A DNA stretch of 64,000 bases from Alteromonas marina (GCF_000808575.1 NZ_JWLW01000065.1:83767-147766); one strand, 5' to 3'. Shown: positions 50,483-61,405, numbered from the stretch's first letter. Notes: a model not told the origin generated them from the sequence alone. A program made the numbers and translations.

Positions 50483-52405
50483 TTATTTAGCTAACTTCAT
50501 TAGAAGCGTGTTCAAGTTCTGAACAAAACTAGATGGGTCTTTCAAACTACCCTGTTCTGACAATGCAGCTTGATCAAACAATACGCCTACCCACTGATTA
50601 AACAGCTCTTCATCTTGGGTATCTGCCAGCAGCTTCACCAAGCTATGCTCAGGGTTAAGTTCAAAGTGATACTTCACGTCTGGCACGGTCTGCCCTGCTG
50701 CCTGCATAAGCTTCATCATTTGCGTAGTCATGCCATTGTCATCTGCTACGATGACCGCAGGTGAATCTGTTAAGCGATGGGTAAATTTAACGTCTACAAC
50801 CTTATCGCCAAGTGCAGTTTTAGCTCGCTCAAGAACACCTTCAACTTGCTTTTCTGCTTCTTCTTGCGCCTTCTTAGACTCTTCGTCTTCTAAGTCGCCT
50901 AAATCTAAGTTTCCTTTCGCAATTGAGACAAACTGCTTCTCGTTAAACTCAGTAAGGTGAGACATTAACCATTCGTCAATGCGCTCGCCCATCAGTAGCA
51001 CTTCAATTCCTTTCTTGCGGAAAATCTCAAGGTGAGGACTAGACTTGGCAGCTTGCAAGCTATCTGCTGTCACATAGTAAATCTTATCCTGGCCTTCTTT
51101 CATTCGCTCAATATAGTCAGCTAATGATACGGTTTGTGCATCAGACTCACCGTGTGTAGAAGAGAAGCGTAGCAAGCCAGCAATTTTCTCGCGGTTACTG
51201 AAATCTTCAGCCGGCCCTTCTTTTAACACGTTGCCGAATTCATTCCAAAACGACTGATATTTTTCATTGTCGTTCTTCGCCATTTTTTCAAGCATCTGTA
51301 ATACGCGCTTAGTACAACCTTGGCGTAGCGCTTGCGTTATCTTATTGTCCTGTAGAATTTCACGAGACACGTTAAGCGGAAGATCATTGCTGTCTAGCAA
51401 ACCTTTAACAAAACGTAGATAAGTAGGCATGAACTGTTCGGCGTCGTCCATAATGAAAACGCGTTGAACGTAAAGCTTAAGACCATGACTTTGGTCGCGA
51501 TTCCACATATCAAACGGCGCTTTAGAAGGGATATACAATAAACTTGTATATTCTGTTTTACCCTCTACTTTGTTATGCGCCCATGCAAGAGGATCAGCAA
51601 AGTCATGAGAGATATGCTTGTAGAATTCGTTATACTCGTCATCAGTAATCTCAGACTTTTCACGAGTCCAAAGAGCGGTGGCTTTGTTTACAACTTCCCA
51701 TTCACCAGGCTGGCCTTCAATTTTTTCGCCATCAGGGCCTTCACTTTCAGGCACTTCATCTTTCCACATCTGCACAGGAATACTGATGTGATCAGAATAC
51801 TTACTTACGATAGAGCGTAAACGCCATGCATCAGCAAATTCTTTTTCGTCTTCGCGTAGGTGAAGCGTAATCTCGGTACCACGTGAAGGCTTGTTAATTT
51901 CAGCAATAGTGAATTCACCTTCACCATCTGAAATCCACTCAACACCTTGCGTTGCATCTGCACCAGCAGCACGAGTTCGCACCGTTACTTTGTCAGCTAC
52001 GATGAACGCAGAGTAAAAGCCAACACCAAACTGGCCAATGAGTTGTGAGTCTTTAGCGCTATCGCCAGAAAGTTTGCTAAAGAAGTCTTTAGTGCCTGAC
52101 TTAGCAATTGTACCCAAGTTCGCAATGACTTCATCGCGAGTCATACCAATACCGTTATCGGTAATGGTGACGGTATTTGCTTCTTTATCGACGCTAAGCT
52201 TTACGTTTAACTCGCCATCGTTTTCGTAAAGACTGTCATTTTCTAGCGCACGAAAGCGTAACTTATCCGCAGCATCTGCCGCGTTTGACACTAACTCACG
52301 TAGAAAAATTTCTTTGTTTGAATACAAAGAGTGAATCATCAGATGAAGAAGCTGTTTTACTTCTGTTTGAAAACCGTGGGTTTCTTTGTGGGCTGCTTCA
52401 GCCAT
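50483..52405 (-). CDS. htpG: Molecular chaperone HtpG (Hsp90)
   Basis: ATP-dependent chaperone, cytoplasmic. At 640 residues from the ATG at 52405 (E. coli HtpG is 624). The ATPase motifs are [44 protein letters not shown] and [12 protein letters not shown] longer frame adds 24 residues without support; the chosen ATG has GAGGAG ten bases upstream. No clear sigma-32 promoter was found by eye. Confidence 0.98.
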   Translation of the reverse strand: MAEAAHKETHGFQTEVKQLLHLMIHSLYSNKEIFLRELVSNAADAADKLRFRALENDSLYENDGELNVKLSVDKEANTVTITDNGIGMTRDEVIANLGTIAKSGTKDFFSKLSGDSAKDSQLIGQFGVGFYSAFIVADKVTVRTRAAGADATQGVEWISDGEGEFTIAEINKPSRGTEITLHLREDEKEFADAWRLRSIVSKYSDHISIPVQMWKDEVPESEGPDGEKIEGQPGEWEVVNKATALWTREKSEITDDEYNEFYKHISHDFADPLAWAHNKVEGKTEYTSLLYIPSKAPFDMWNRDQSHGLKLYVQRVFIMDDAEQFMPTYLRFVKGLLDSNDLPLNVSREILQDNKITQALRQGCTKRVLQMLEKMAKNDNEKYQSFWNEFGNVLKEGPAEDFSNREKIAGLLRFSSTHGESDAQTVSLADYIERMKEGQDKIYYVTADSLQAAKSSPHLEIFRKKGIEVLLMGERIDEWLMSHLTEFNEKQFVSIAKGNLDLGDLEDEESKKAQEEAEKQVEGVLERAKTALGDKVVDVKFTHRLTDSPAVIVADDNGMTTQMMKLMQAAGQTVPDVKYHFELNPEHSLVKLLADTQDEELFNQWVGVLFDQAALSEQGSLKDPSSFVQNLNTLLMKLAK

Positions 52406-52571
52406 AATCCAATATCTCCTCGTTGAATGGATCACGTTTGATGTTAAACAGGTAAGGTCGCTCAACGCACTTTTCAACGTTTAGAACGAAAATTTATTTT
52501 TTATAAGGAGATTTATCTTCAATAAAATCTGATGTTGAATATTTTATGGGCGAACGATAAGAGAGAACGTG

Positions 52572-52600
52572 ACGTAGGCCCACCAGATGCGGACCCACGT
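52572..52600 (-). other. Hairpin in the recR-htpG gap
   Basis: On the minus strand ACGTGGGTCC and GGGCCTACGT pair over ten positions (with G-T pairs) around a nine-base loop. It follows recR by 46 bases, but no T run follows, so it may be an mRNA 3' structure rather than an efficient terminator. The whole gap between recR and htpG is 240 bases. Confidence 0.4.
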
Positions 52601-52645
52601 TGAGTGTTTTAATTACTAAGAATGGGTATACCCCAATTTACAGTA

Positions 52646-53245
52646 CTATAGTTTGCGGCGACCCGAAAATGCGTGGGTGAGAGTATTACCATCAATATAC
52701 TCGAGCTCTCCCCCAACCGGTACCCCGTGGGCAATGCGAGAGGCGTCGACATTGTGACTTGTACATAGCTGAGCAATGTAGTGCGCCGTGGCCTCACCTT
52801 CTACGGTTGGGTTGGTGGCTAGAATTACTTCGTTTATTCCACCTGCTGCTAAGCGCGCCTCCAACTCTGTTAAACCAATTTCTTCTGGCCCAACGCCGTC
52901 AATAGGAGACAAATGACCCATAAGCACAAAATACTGCCCCTTGTAACTTAAGGTTTGTTCGATTGCTAGTACGTCTTGTGGGCTTTCAACAATACATAAC
53001 AAGCCACTTGCTTCTCTTTCAGGGTGACGACAAATGTCACATAGCTCGTCTTCAGTAAATGTTCTGCAGCGCTTACAATGATGAATATGCTCCATGGCGT
53101 TGTGTAATACGTTGCTTAAATCAATTGCTCCAGTGCGATTACGCTCTAATAGGTGGAATGCCATACGCTGAGCGCTCTTGTTGCCAACGCCGGGAAGACA
53201 CGTTAGTGCCTGAATTAATTCTGAGAGTAGCGGACTGAACTTCAT
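52646..53245 (-). CDS. recR: Recombination mediator RecR
   Basis: Acts with RecF and RecO to load RecA at gaps. At 199 residues it has the N-terminal helix-hairpin-helix ([20 protein letters not shown]), the C4 zinc finger (C57, C60, C69, C72) and a Toprim fold ([27 protein letters not shown]). It usually follows ybaB and dnaX in proteobacteria, but here three other genes intervene. It starts 5 bases after the upstream hypothetical gene's stop. Confidence 0.97.
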   Translation of the reverse strand: MKFSPLLSELIQALTCLPGVGNKSAQRMAFHLLERNRTGAIDLSNVLHNAMEHIHHCKRCRTFTEDELCDICRHPEREASGLLCIVESPQDVLAIEQTLSYKGQYFVLMGHLSPIDGVGPEEIGLTELEARLAAGGINEVILATNPTVEGEATAHYIAQLCTSHNVDASRIAHGVPVGGELEYIDGNTLTHAFSGRRKL

Positions 53246-53250
53246 AGTAT

Positions 53251-54198
53251 TTACTGCTTTGGTGCTTTTTCTTTTTGATTCGAGCTTTCGCGGTATTTAA
53301 TCACGTTCCGCTTTGCTTGGTCGAGCTTAACTTCATAAATGTTGCCCCCAAATAACCCCTTGTACTCTTCATCGGTGAAAACCAGCGTGTTGTCGTCATA
53401 AAACGTCACTGCCTCTTTTTGTGTGACTACGCCTAAATCAATACGCGACACATCGCCACTGAAGAAGTTATCGCCTTCAAAGTTTTCAAATAACCACAGG
53501 CTTGTTGAATCTAACAGCACCAGTTTAGTCCTATCAGGGCTAATTGCAGCCGATGTGATCCAGCATAACTTTTCAAGGGTGGTACAGGTTTTAAATTCGC
53601 CGATGAGCTGTGCGTCAAAGTTAGCGGCATGGTCCCCCACCTTATACAACTTGGTGATGCCATCGAAGGGTTTTGTTCTATTTTTTGTAAACAGGTATAG
53701 GTTACGCTTGTACTCTACGAACGCTTCCAAATCGTAGTTCTTGTCTTTCGGTTTTACTTTTCCTTTTCCCATTTCCGGGTAAGTAAACTTAATGATTTCT
53801 GCTTCTGTGGTATCGGTTTTTATGTCAATGGGGTTTTCAATTTTATAAATCGTTAACCAGCGTCGCTTGTTGTCATTGTTACCGAAGTCTCCTAAAAAGA
53901 AATGACCGAAACTGTTTTGTGTCATATCTTCCCAGTCGACGTTTTTGGCATTTGTAACTGTCACTTCCCTCTCAATAGTTCCATCTTTATTGAGCATATA
54001 AAGGATGGGTCCATCGCCACTGTCGTTAATGGCCCAAAGCCTTTTGTATTTATCGTATTCTATACCTGAAATTTCCTTAAGCTTCGGGTCGACCGTTACT
54101 GTTTTCATTTTAAACAGGTCGTGAATACTCATAAAAAACAACACAGTTGCGATGGGTAGTAAAATAACCGTGGTGATAACTAAGCCTTTCCTTAGCAC
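53251..54198 (-). CDS. Membrane-anchored beta-propeller-like protein
   Basis: The 315-residue protein has one N-terminal membrane helix (about residues 7-27) and then a periplasmic domain with repeats such as [38 protein letters not shown] and [17 protein letters not shown], like SdiA-regulated or esterase-like propellers. Function unknown. It is the first gene of a pair with recR, separated by 5 bases, so it shares its transcript with a DNA repair gene. Confidence 0.75.
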   Translation of the reverse strand: MLRKGLVITTVILLPIATVLFFMSIHDLFKMKTVTVDPKLKEISGIEYDKYKRLWAINDSGDGPILYMLNKDGTIEREVTVTNAKNVDWEDMTQNSFGHFFLGDFGNNDNKRRWLTIYKIENPIDIKTDTTEAEIIKFTYPEMGKGKVKPKDKNYDLEAFVEYKRNLYLFTKNRTKPFDGITKLYKVGDHAANFDAQLIGEFKTCTTLEKLCWITSAAISPDRTKLVLLDSTSLWLFENFEGDNFFSGDVSRIDLGVVTQKEAVTFYDDNTLVFTDEEYKGLFGGNIYEVKLDQAKRNVIKYRESSNQKEKAPKQ

Positions 54199-54439
54199 TA
54201 CTAAAACCTCTATTTTAACGAGTTAACTTTCGCGATTAGCGGTTAACTGAACACGTTGAGTTTTCTGAAAGATAAAAAACGCAATGATACAACGATCATT
54301 CAACTATTTGGGACACTTTTTCTACGGAACAACGGTTAAATGAGATTTTACTGTTAATGTCGATGAGTTGGGCATGCGCTCAATATTTGTAAGCTGTGTA
54401 TCAGCCCATAATTATCAACGTATCATGCTGAAAACAAGC

Positions 54440-55132
54440 CTAACCTTTATCAGTAAGTAGACGTTGACGTTCATCTTTATTGAATACGGTTTCATCGTGC
54501 TTTATGAATTGTTCAATGATTGACTGCTCATGGTCAGTAAATGCAGTTTCAAAATTTTGATGGCCAACGCTCACTGTAGCTTTTTGCCCATTTGCTAACT
54601 TTTCGTTAGCCAGCGCTAACTGACTAATGAAATCATTTAACGATATCCGATTGTATGTAAATATCCCGGGCTTACTCAATGATGCAGGTGTGAGTAAGTC
54701 ATCATGTTCAAGCATAAAGGCGTGTTTGAAAATTGCTTGAGACTTTGTGAAGCAGGCAGTAGGGCTGCGCAGAGTAGCAGCTTCTGGAAGCGCTTTAATA
54801 CGGATGCTCTGACCATTGTCTGCGGTTTGCCAAGTTACACCACACACACTAACACTAAATGCATCTACCTGATTAGCAGTTTCCTTTCGCGCTAGCGTTG
54901 AGACGGTATCCAATGCTTGAAGCTCAGCAAGAACTTGAGGTAAAGACGTCATTGAGAGCTTTTCAATTGTTATCTTTCCCGCGTTGGACTGATAAGTAAG
55001 CTTCAGCGTGTTCTCTAGATAGTAGACTTGGCCTGTGTCCTTCCAAAGGGATACAGCGGTATTATTGATAGACGGATTTTCGACGGCACAATCACGTTGG
55101 GCCTGAAAGCGTTTTAACATTTTTGCTAACAC
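54440..55132 (-). CDS. Hypothetical soluble protein
   Basis: No family recognised. Reading from the GTG at 55132, which follows AGGAAGG at five bases, gives 230 residues; the upstream ATG at 55162 (10 residues more) has a weaker site. There is no signal peptide or membrane helix. The middle has alternating polar and hydrophobic segments (VSVCGVTWQTADNGQSIRIKALPEAA) and the end is helical and charged. It is divergent from the ferredoxin reductase gene and shares its Fur-box region. Confidence 0.6.
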   Translation of the reverse strand: MLAKMLKRFQAQRDCAVENPSINNTAVSLWKDTGQVYYLENTLKLTYQSNAGKITIEKLSMTSLPQVLAELQALDTVSTLARKETANQVDAFSVSVCGVTWQTADNGQSIRIKALPEAATLRSPTACFTKSQAIFKHAFMLEHDDLLTPASLSKPGIFTYNRISLNDFISQLALANEKLANGQKATVSVGHQNFETAFTDHEQSIIEQFIKHDETVFNKDERQRLLTDKG

Positions 55133-55320
55133 AGCGTCCTTCCTCATTTCGAACTGCCACATTCTATTATTTGTGTTCCTTTGCTATGCGCAAGCTAAAT
55201 GACTGAATGTGACAGTGTTTTAATGTTACGGAAGAAAGGCCTGGTTGAACTATTGCTAAAAATACTTATTTAAAACTGATAGCACGTTAGATTTTACGTG
55301 CGTATACCGACACCACAAAC

Positions 55321-55339
55321 GCTAATGATAACTATTATC
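55321..55339. promoter_or_regulatory. Fur box between a hypothetical gene and ferredoxin reductase gene
   Basis: The 19-base GCTAATGATAACTATTATC matches the classical Fur consensus GATAATGATAATCATTATC in 16 of 19 positions. It is 61 bases upstream of the reductase start, suitable for iron-responsive repression. The divergent gene at 55132 could share it. A by-eye match to the consensus. Confidence 0.8.
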
Positions 55340-55399
55340 ATATTGTAAAGTGTGCGAGAATGGCAGCATGGCTTGATGACTAAGTAAGTAGGAAAACGA

Positions 55400-56188
55400 A
55401 TGCGAAATCTTATAAACGCAACCGTAACCCAAGTTCACCATTGGAATGACACTCTGTTTAGTTTCAAAACAACGAGAGAATCATCTTTTCGTTTTGAAAG
55501 TGGTCAATTCGTTATGATTGGTCTTGAAGTAGATGGTAGGCCACTGATGAGGGCCTACAGCATCGCAAGCCCAAATTATGATGAGGAATTGGAATTTTTT
55601 AGTATTAAGGTGCCAGATGGTGCGCTTACTTCTCGCCTTCAAAATATAGAACCTGGTGACCAGGTAATGATTAATGTTAGGCCTACAGGTACGCTCGTGC
55701 CTGGTTTCTTGTTACCCGGAAAACATCTTTATTTGCTCAGCACTGGTACAGGTCTAGCACCATTTATGAGTATTATCAGAGATCCTTTCATTTATGAAAG
55801 CTTTGAAAAAATCATATTAGTTCACGGAACGCGTTGGCGCTCTGAACTTGCCTATCAAAACGAAATTGAGCACCAACTTCCTAACAACCCTTATTACGGT
55901 GACGAAGTGCGTGAAAAACTCATTTACTATCCTACTGTTACGAGAGAAAGTTATGAGAAAAACGGTATCGCTCACGAAGGACGGATAACGAAGCTAATTG
56001 AAAGCGGAAAGTTGCTGGATGATATAGGTATGCCTGAATTAGACATTGAAAATGACAGATTCATGCTATGTGGCAACGACAACATGCTACAAGACCTTAT
56101 GTCTATGCTAGACGACAAGGGCTTCTCGAAAGCTAACTCGCGCCGTCAGGGGCATTATGTAATCGAACAAGCATTTATAGAAAAGTAA
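55400..56188 (+). CDS. fpr: Ferredoxin--NADP reductase
   Basis: A 262-residue FAD enzyme with the flavin-binding R51-A-Y-S54 (RAYSIASPN), GQFVMIGLEVDG, the nucleotide region LSTGTGLAPFMSIIRD and a C-terminal end in EKAFIEK-type (IEQAFIEK). It moves electrons between NADPH and ferredoxin or flavodoxin, and can support siderophore or Fe-S repair, consistent with the Fur box upstream. It interrupts the usual ybaB-recR order. Confidence 0.93.
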   Translation: MRNLINATVTQVHHWNDTLFSFKTTRESSFRFESGQFVMIGLEVDGRPLMRAYSIASPNYDEELEFFSIKVPDGALTSRLQNIEPGDQVMINVRPTGTLVPGFLLPGKHLYLLSTGTGLAPFMSIIRDPFIYESFEKIILVHGTRWRSELAYQNEIEHQLPNNPYYGDEVREKLIYYPTVTRESYEKNGIAHEGRITKLIESGKLLDDIGMPELDIENDRFMLCGNDNMLQDLMSMLDDKGFSKANSRRQGHYVIEQAFIEK

Positions 56189-56235
56189 TGCGCAACGCAT
56201 TGGCCTGACCATCGGCAAAATTTTAGATTTTCAAT

Positions 56236-56265
56236 AAAAATCGCCGGCGTGTTGCCGGCAATTTT
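56236..56265 (+). terminator. Rho-independent terminator after fpr
   Basis: AAAATCGCCGGC and GCCGGCAATTTT form a stem with one mismatch (C-A) around a 5-base loop, followed by TTTT. About 50 bases past the fpr stop. Confidence 0.85.
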
Positions 56266-56324
56266 CTATGATTTCACTCGCAAAATACTTGCAAGCTGTT
56301 TCGCTTCTAGCTTTACATAATTAT

Positions 56325-56651
56325 TTAAAACGGCATTTTGAAGCCAGGAGGTAATGGCATTCCGCCAGTTACATCACCCATCTTCTCTTTGCTAGTTTCT
56401 TGAACTCGACGTACCGCGTCGTTAAATGCTGCAGCAACCAAATCTTCAACCATATCTTTGTCGTCGTCCATCAATGACTCATCAATGTCTACACGACGCA
56501 CGTTGTGGTTGCACGTCATGGTTACTTTAACCATGCCTGCACCCGCTTCACCTGTTACTTCAATTTTGGCTAGGTCGTCTTGTGCTTTTTGCATGCGCTC
56601 TTGCATTTGCTGCGCCTGCTTCATGATATTGCCCATTCCACCTTTAAACAT
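56325..56651 (-). CDS. ybaB: Nucleoid-associated protein YbaB/EbfC
   Basis: A 108-residue DNA-binding protein (E. coli 109) with [24 protein letters not shown], the [17 protein letters not shown] core and a C-terminal [11 protein letters not shown]. It follows dnaX by 38 bases on the same strand; recR, its usual next gene, has been separated. Confidence 0.96.
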   Translation of the reverse strand: MFKGGMGNIMKQAQQMQERMQKAQDDLAKIEVTGEAGAGMVKVTMTCNHNVRRVDIDESLMDDDKDMVEDLVAAAFNDAVRRVQETSKEKMGDVTGGMPLPPGFKMPF

Positions 56652-56689
56652 AATTTTTGTCTCGCTTCGTTTTGGTGTTAATAATTCTG

Positions 56690-59600
56690 CTATCGCGCTT
56701 TAACCGAATCGGTTAGCACTGACGCATCGAAAGTCGATAGCAATGCTTGAATTGTATCGTCGGTTTTAATCACCGAGTGTGCATGCGCATGGCGCATGGC
56801 ATGAATCTCTTGTTGTAACGCAAAAGGTGTAGATGCTGGTTCACCTAACGTGATATTTACTTCAACGTTTTCACCCAACCCATGATGGATTGCATCAACC
56901 AATTGCTTTTTCGCACTATCATTTAATAAATGCGTCTGACTATGGTCAATTTCAAGGGATACTTGATTGCCCGCTCGAGAAAATGATGCGTGCAGCACCA
57001 ATTGTTTGAGTAGACCAGCAACTGGCATTTGCTCAACTAGATTGCTCCATTCGTCAATTTGGCTAGCGTGAGTTAATTTGCTTCCGTCATTTAAGTACGC
57101 TTTTAACTGCCCGTCATAGGTACTGCTAAGCGGCGTATCAAAATTTAGAGCATCCCGTGCAAAAGACCGATCTCCCGCACTTTCCATTTGCTCTGGGGAA
57201 TTGCCGTAATTGGAGCTGCTATCTGAGGGAGCTTTAACATAGTCAGCACCTTCAACGTGTTGAGATGGTTGATTATCGTAATCAGTAGCCCAAGGTGGCA
57301 TATCCTCAACCGGTGTTTCCGAGTTTGATTGCGCCTCAGATTCGTCATTTGAAAAAGGCATATCCTCTTCAAATTCATCAAGCGAGAAATCGCTCGTGTG
57401 GTTTGAGCTAGAATGATTCTTTTCTGACTCGCTAGTATGCATAGCGTCAGAAGAATGCGCGAAAGTATTACCTAAGGACGAGCCTGAATTTGTACTTTCC
57501 AGTTGAGGAGTGTCACCGCGCGCAACACTATTATCTTTATGTTCTGAGCCGTTATCTATACGCTCCGGGCTGTTCTCTCTACGCTCTGGGCTATTATTTA
57601 GCGGCTCAGGGCTATGGTCTTGCAGCTCACGGCTGTTTTCATGCCCAACGGGGTTTAAATCGCCCCTCTTGATTTCGTTATCAGCGCTAGCCTGCCCTGC
57701 ACTATTATCGCTACCCTTGTTAACTCCATGTGCAGTTTGTGAAGTACTCAAAGCCTCGGCTTTACTTCTGGTAAAGCGCGCTTGAATATCACTTGCACTT
57801 TCGGTCTTAGCATTTGCTGCGCTGGTACTTTTTGCCTCTGCGTCTTGTGCTTTTCTTTGCTTTAACTTTTGACGAAGTGCCAACATATCAGCCGTAGAAG
57901 TCAGCTGCTCTTCGGCGGTTAACGAGGACGGTTCGTTCTCGTGTGCCAACGACTCGCTGTTTTTGTCAGAGCCTTTGGCGTTATGAGAGCCCTCAGCGTT
58001 ATGAAAACCCTCAGCGTTATGAAAACCTTCAAAACCTAAGGAGCCATCATCTTCTGACGGAGGTGGCATATCGTCCATGTACGCATCTAACGGAGGTCCA
58101 TCGAAATGTTGCGCGGCTTCGTTATGGGGCGCACTGACTTCACTTGGCGTTGGTTCAAGCTCTGCAGCAACGCTTTCTGTTTGTACCGCTTGTACCGCGG
58201 TGTTTTCTACGGGTAGTTCTTCAATAGACGAAGTTGGAGCTGACTTTACGGATTCATGATCATGTGAAGCATCACGCTCAAGTGCTGTTGTTTGAGTTGT
58301 CGTTGCACCTGACTCTGCATGAGGTAGCGCCGACAGAGTATCACTTCCACTCAACTCGCTTTCATCAGCGGCTGCGTGTTCCTGCTCTTGCTGTGATTCA
58401 AATGGAGACGTCGATTGTTCTTGCTGCTCTTTTTCAATTATTGATGTAGCAAGTGAATCAGGGGTAGATGGCGCACTTTCTAACGACTGAGCAGAGGTAG
58501 ATTCAACCGATAGATGTGAAGGCCTCTCCTCCTGCACATTGGTTGCAGAAGTTTCGCTTAACGGCGCTTCCTCCTGCTTACCGACGTTTCCCGGGCCACC
58601 ACTGGAAGAAGCATGATCTACAGGTAAACTATGCTCACTCCTCCCGTTTTCAATTTCACTTGCCGTGTCGTCGATGGGGGTATTTGGAGCAAACGACATC
58701 ATTCGCATCAATGTCATTTCAAACGCACTTTTTCCATCCGCAGCAAACGGTAAGTCTTTTCTTCCTTGCAGTGCAATCTGATAAAGCAGCTGCACTTGCT
58801 CAGCTGGAATAGTTTTCGCTAATTGAAATATCGCTTTAGCCGATGTGGTTTCTAGCTTACATGCTTCAGGCACCCATTGCGTTAATGCTATTTGGTGCAG
58901 CAGGCTAGCCAATTCGCTGTGTACGTTGTCATAATCGGGGGCTTGCTCTGCGATGTCATTGACCAACTGCAATACATCAGCAGGACTTTTACTTACCACA
59001 GCATGAACCACTTTAAGCAACTGGTTCTTGTCCATCAGCCCCAGCATATCGGTTACCACCGATGCCAGCACTTGATTTCCACCCTGTGCAATCGCTTGGT
59101 CAGTTAAACTCAGCGCATCACGCATACTGCCTTGGGCGGCTCTTGCCAAAAGCGCTAGCGCTTGTGGCTCAAAAGGCAGCTGTTCATGCTCTAAAATATG
59201 CTGCAGCTGTCCAACAATCTGCTCCCGAGACATTGCTTTCAAGTTAAACTGCAAGCAACGGGATAAGATGGTTATCGGAAGCTTTTGAGGATCGGTGGTC
59301 GCCAGTAAGAACTTAACGTGTGGAGGTGGCTCTTCCAGCGTTTTTAACAGCGCATTAAAGCTGTGTTTTGAAAGCATGTGTACCTCATCGATAAGGTACA
59401 CTTTGTAACGCCCGCGAGTGGGTTTGTATTGCACGTTATCAAGAAGCTCGCGAGTATCCTCAACTTTGGTTCTTGATGCAGCGTCAATCTCTAACAAATC
59501 AACGTAGTTCCCCTGCTCTATCTCTTTACAGGTGTTACATTGACCGCAAGGGTTAGCCCCTTGTCCTTCTTCGCAGTTAAGGCTTTTCGAAAAAATACGT

Positions 59601-59764
59601 GCAATAGTAGTTTTACCTACGCCTCGCGTACCTGTAAACAGATAAGCGTGGTGTAGACGATCGTTATCCAAAGCATTTGAAATGGCAGAGACAACATGTT
59701 CCTGACCCACAAGTTCACTGAACTTGCCCGGTCGCCACTTCCTTGCTAGTACCTGATAACTCAT
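56690..59764 (-). CDS. dnaX: DNA polymerase III subunits gamma/tau, with an expanded linker
   Basis: The clamp-loader ATPase. At 1024 residues it is far longer than E. coli (643). Walker A is GTRGVGKT (residues 45-52), zinc cysteines are C64, C73, C76, C79, DEVH is in LIDEVHML, and SRC follows in ILSRCLQF. Domains I-III end near residue 360 and the C-terminal tau domain begins near 890. Between them lie about 500 residues of low-complexity Ser/Glu/His/Asn-rich sequence, including an FHNAEG-type hexapeptide repeat (57976-58035) and degenerate NSPERRE-like repeats (57525-57650). By eye I found no in-frame A-AAA-AAG slippery heptamer that could yield gamma. Confidence 0.95.
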   Translation of the reverse strand: MSYQVLARKWRPGKFSELVGQEHVVSAISNALDNDRLHHAYLFTGTRGVGKTTIARIFSKSLNCEEGQGANPCGQCNTCKEIEQGNYVDLLEIDAASRTKVEDTRELLDNVQYKPTRGRYKVYLIDEVHMLSKHSFNALLKTLEEPPPHVKFLLATTDPQKLPITILSRCLQFNLKAMSREQIVGQLQHILEHEQLPFEPQALALLARAAQGSMRDALSLTDQAIAQGGNQVLASVVTDMLGLMDKNQLLKVVHAVVSKSPADVLQLVNDIAEQAPDYDNVHSELASLLHQIALTQWVPEACKLETTSAKAIFQLAKTIPAEQVQLLYQIALQGRKDLPFAADGKSAFEMTLMRMMSFAPNTPIDDTASEIENGRSEHSLPVDHASSSGGPGNVGKQEEAPLSETSATNVQEERPSHLSVESTSAQSLESAPSTPDSLATSIIEKEQQEQSTSPFESQQEQEHAAADESELSGSDTLSALPHAESGATTTQTTALERDASHDHESVKSAPTSSIEELPVENTAVQAVQTESVAAELEPTPSEVSAPHNEAAQHFDGPPLDAYMDDMPPPSEDDGSLGFEGFHNAEGFHNAEGSHNAKGSDKNSESLAHENEPSSLTAEEQLTSTADMLALRQKLKQRKAQDAEAKSTSAANAKTESASDIQARFTRSKAEALSTSQTAHGVNKGSDNSAGQASADNEIKRGDLNPVGHENSRELQDHSPEPLNNSPERRENSPERIDNGSEHKDNSVARGDTPQLESTNSGSSLGNTFAHSSDAMHTSESEKNHSSSNHTSDFSLDEFEEDMPFSNDESEAQSNSETPVEDMPPWATDYDNQPSQHVEGADYVKAPSDSSSNYGNSPEQMESAGDRSFARDALNFDTPLSSTYDGQLKAYLNDGSKLTHASQIDEWSNLVEQMPVAGLLKQLVLHASFSRAGNQVSLEIDHSQTHLLNDSAKKQLVDAIHHGLGENVEVNITLGEPASTPFALQQEIHAMRHAHAHSVIKTDDTIQALLSTFDASVLTDSVKAR
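57525..57650 (-). repeat. Degenerate 8-residue coding repeats in the dnaX linker
   Basis: On the minus strand the protein reads [33 protein letters not shown] and NSVARGD, a repeating Asn-Ser-Pro-Glu-type unit of about 24 bases. Confidence 0.7.
57976..58035 (-). repeat. 18-base tandem repeat in the dnaX linker
   Basis: Three tandem 18-base units encode [12 protein letters not shown] and SHNAKG in the gamma/tau linker. Near-identical units, as expected for recent slippage. Confidence 0.8.
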
Positions 59765-59805
59765 TATTACGTATTTCGCCTTTTGCTAGTTATGCTTTAT
59801 AGCGA

Positions 59806-60342
59806 TTATTCGCCTTCGAACTCACAAATAGAGTAGCTTTCTATATCAAGCGTACTCAATTTCGTTTCGCCACCTAGGTCCGGTAAGTTAATAACAAAAC
59901 CTGCATGGTTTACTTCACCGCCTAATGAACGGATTAGTTTCGCAGAAGCGGCTATCGTTCCACCTGTTGCAAGTAAATCGTCAATAAGAAGGACTTTATC
60001 ACCTGGCTCAATGGCATCTTTATGGATTTCCAATGTATCCATGCCATATTCAAGCTCGTAGCTCTCGCTAACTACTTCACGAGGAAGTTTGTTGGGTTTT
60101 CTCACTGGAACAAAACCAATGCCCATTTCGATGGCCAATGGCGCACCAAAAAGGAACCCGCGTGCTTCAGTACCTGCTATCTTGGTAAATCCCATACCTT
60201 GATACTTTTCTACAAGTAACGAGATACAGCTACTAAATGCTTTGTGATCTTCTAAAACGCTGGTCACATCTCTAAATAAAATACCTGGCTTTGGATAGTC
60301 AGGTACGGTTTTCACTACTGATTTAATATATTCTGCAGTCAC
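59806..60342 (-). CDS. apt: Adenine phosphoribosyltransferase
   Basis: Purine salvage: adenine plus PRPP to AMP. At 178 residues (E. coli 183) it has the PRPP motif [17 protein letters not shown] and the [13 protein letters not shown] block. The start is GTG at 60342. It lies 22 bases after the 40-residue membrane peptide gene and 41 bases upstream of dnaX, as in many gammaproteobacteria where apt precedes dnaX. Confidence 0.97.
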   Translation of the reverse strand: MTAEYIKSVVKTVPDYPKPGILFRDVTSVLEDHKAFSSCISLLVEKYQGMGFTKIAGTEARGFLFGAPLAIEMGIGFVPVRKPNKLPREVVSESYELEYGMDTLEIHKDAIEPGDKVLLIDDLLATGGTIAASAKLIRSLGGEVNHAGFVINLPDLGGETKLSTLDIESYSICEFEGE

Positions 60343-60364
60343 AATTATGCCTTGAATGTCTGCG

Positions 60365-60487
60365 TTATAACCAGAAGGTGAACCAGCCGGCGATGATATG
60401 CATCAACGGGAACGCGATTAGAGTTACTAGCGATGCTAGAAAGTACCACTTGTTATAGACTTCTTTGAAATCTGAATTGTCAGCCAT
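60365..60487 (-). CDS. Very small single-pass membrane protein upstream of apt
   Basis: A 40-residue reading frame ([20 protein letters not shown] ... FTFWL) with a hydrophilic first 14 residues and a single hydrophobic helix (about 15-38) ending Trp-Phe-Thr-Phe-Trp-Leu. The ATG follows TTTAGGTAGTGCAA, a plausible ribosome site, and the stop lies 22 bases before apt. It is too short to be found by a simple length cutoff. Not recognised as any known family. Confidence 0.6.
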   Translation of the reverse strand: MADNSDFKEVYNKWYFLASLVTLIAFPLMHIIAGWFTFWL

Positions 60488-60640
60488 TTGCACTACCTAA
60501 ACAATTTTGTGAACAAAAAAATGGTGCTAAATGTTAATCGAAAGCAAGCCCGATTGACAGCGCTAATATGATCGATCGCTCACTTTCAGACCAGATCCTG
60601 GCGAAAGTTTAATATAAAGCAGGTAAATAGTAATGGTTAC

Positions 60641-61405
60641 TTAGGATACAGGAAGCAGTATTCCTTTTTGTAACATTTCAGTGAGGGTCTGGTTCATACC
60701 ATTTATAAGCACGTTTGAAGGAATTTGGGGAAGTTGTTGGCACAACGACTCAGCTAATTGTTCTATTGCCATTCCCAGTTCATTTTGTTCCAGCGTGTTG
60801 ACTAAAATAGCCGTCACCGGATTAACATGAGTAAATTGAACGTCAAACTCACGGTCTCTGTAAACAACGTAGAACTGCTGTTCTTGTGCAGGTTGCTCTG
60901 GGATATAGTCCTCACCAATTAGATGGACTTCGAAATGATATGCCGCCAACGAGGCATACGGTGACACCCTAATGGCGGTAACATTGTTTTCTTGCTGATA
61001 GAATTCAACATTGTCTTCATTTTTTCTGATACTGACGTCAAGCTCAAGCCACTCATAGTGAGCAAGCTCCGCAGCAAAGTCGGGCAGAGTAATATCGAAG
61101 GTTGGCTCTGTTGAAAGGTACTCAACGAACTCTTTACTTATTTCAGCAAAATAAGGAGAGCGGCATTCGTGTTCAATAAAAAACTGACGCACAATACTCT
61201 CCCATCCTTTTTCACCATACTGTTTTACCACAATAGATTTTAAAACGGGAAAACCGGTACTGACGAAATTATCGATGTTGTTAAAAAACAGCGATTGATA
61301 GATTTTCATCCGACGAATGTGATCAGCGTCGGTATCACAAAATGTCTGTGGGTCTTTGATCGCATCAACAAACGTTTTTTGAATGGTTTGAAATGACTGA
61401 GTCAC
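60641..61405 (-). CDS. hvfC: DUF2063 (HvfC/BufC-type) partner protein
   Basis: A 254-residue soluble protein of the DUF2063 family with FQKTFVDAIKD-like opening (FQTIQKTFVDAIKDPQTF), RMKIYQSLFFNNIDNFVSTGFPVLKSIV and IEHECRSPYFAEISKEFVEYL. In the studied Haemophilus HvfABC system and in bufferin operons the DUF2063 protein works with the DUF692 enzyme to bind the precursor peptide. It overlaps the hvfB stop by four bases, indicating coupling. Named by family and context, not by experiment here. Confidence 0.88.
   Translation of the reverse strand: MTQSFQTIQKTFVDAIKDPQTFCDTDADHIRRMKIYQSLFFNNIDNFVSTGFPVLKSIVVKQYGEKGWESIVRQFFIEHECRSPYFAEISKEFVEYLSTEPTFDITLPDFAAELAHYEWLELDVSIRKNEDNVEFYQQENNVTAIRVSPYASLAAYHFEVHLIGEDYIPEQPAQEQQFYVVYRDREFDVQFTHVNPVTAILVNTLEQNELGMAIEQLAESLCQQLPQIPSNVLINGMNQTLTEMLQKGILLPVS

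Noticed and set aside
52406..52560. A sigma-32 heat-shock promoter for htpG
   Set aside because: Only fragments resembling TTGAA were found; no paired -10 box of the expected form was convincing.
57490..58812. Several antisense frames across the dnaX linker
   Set aside because: They arise from low-complexity codons in the long dnaX frame, and the dnaX frame is certain from its motifs.
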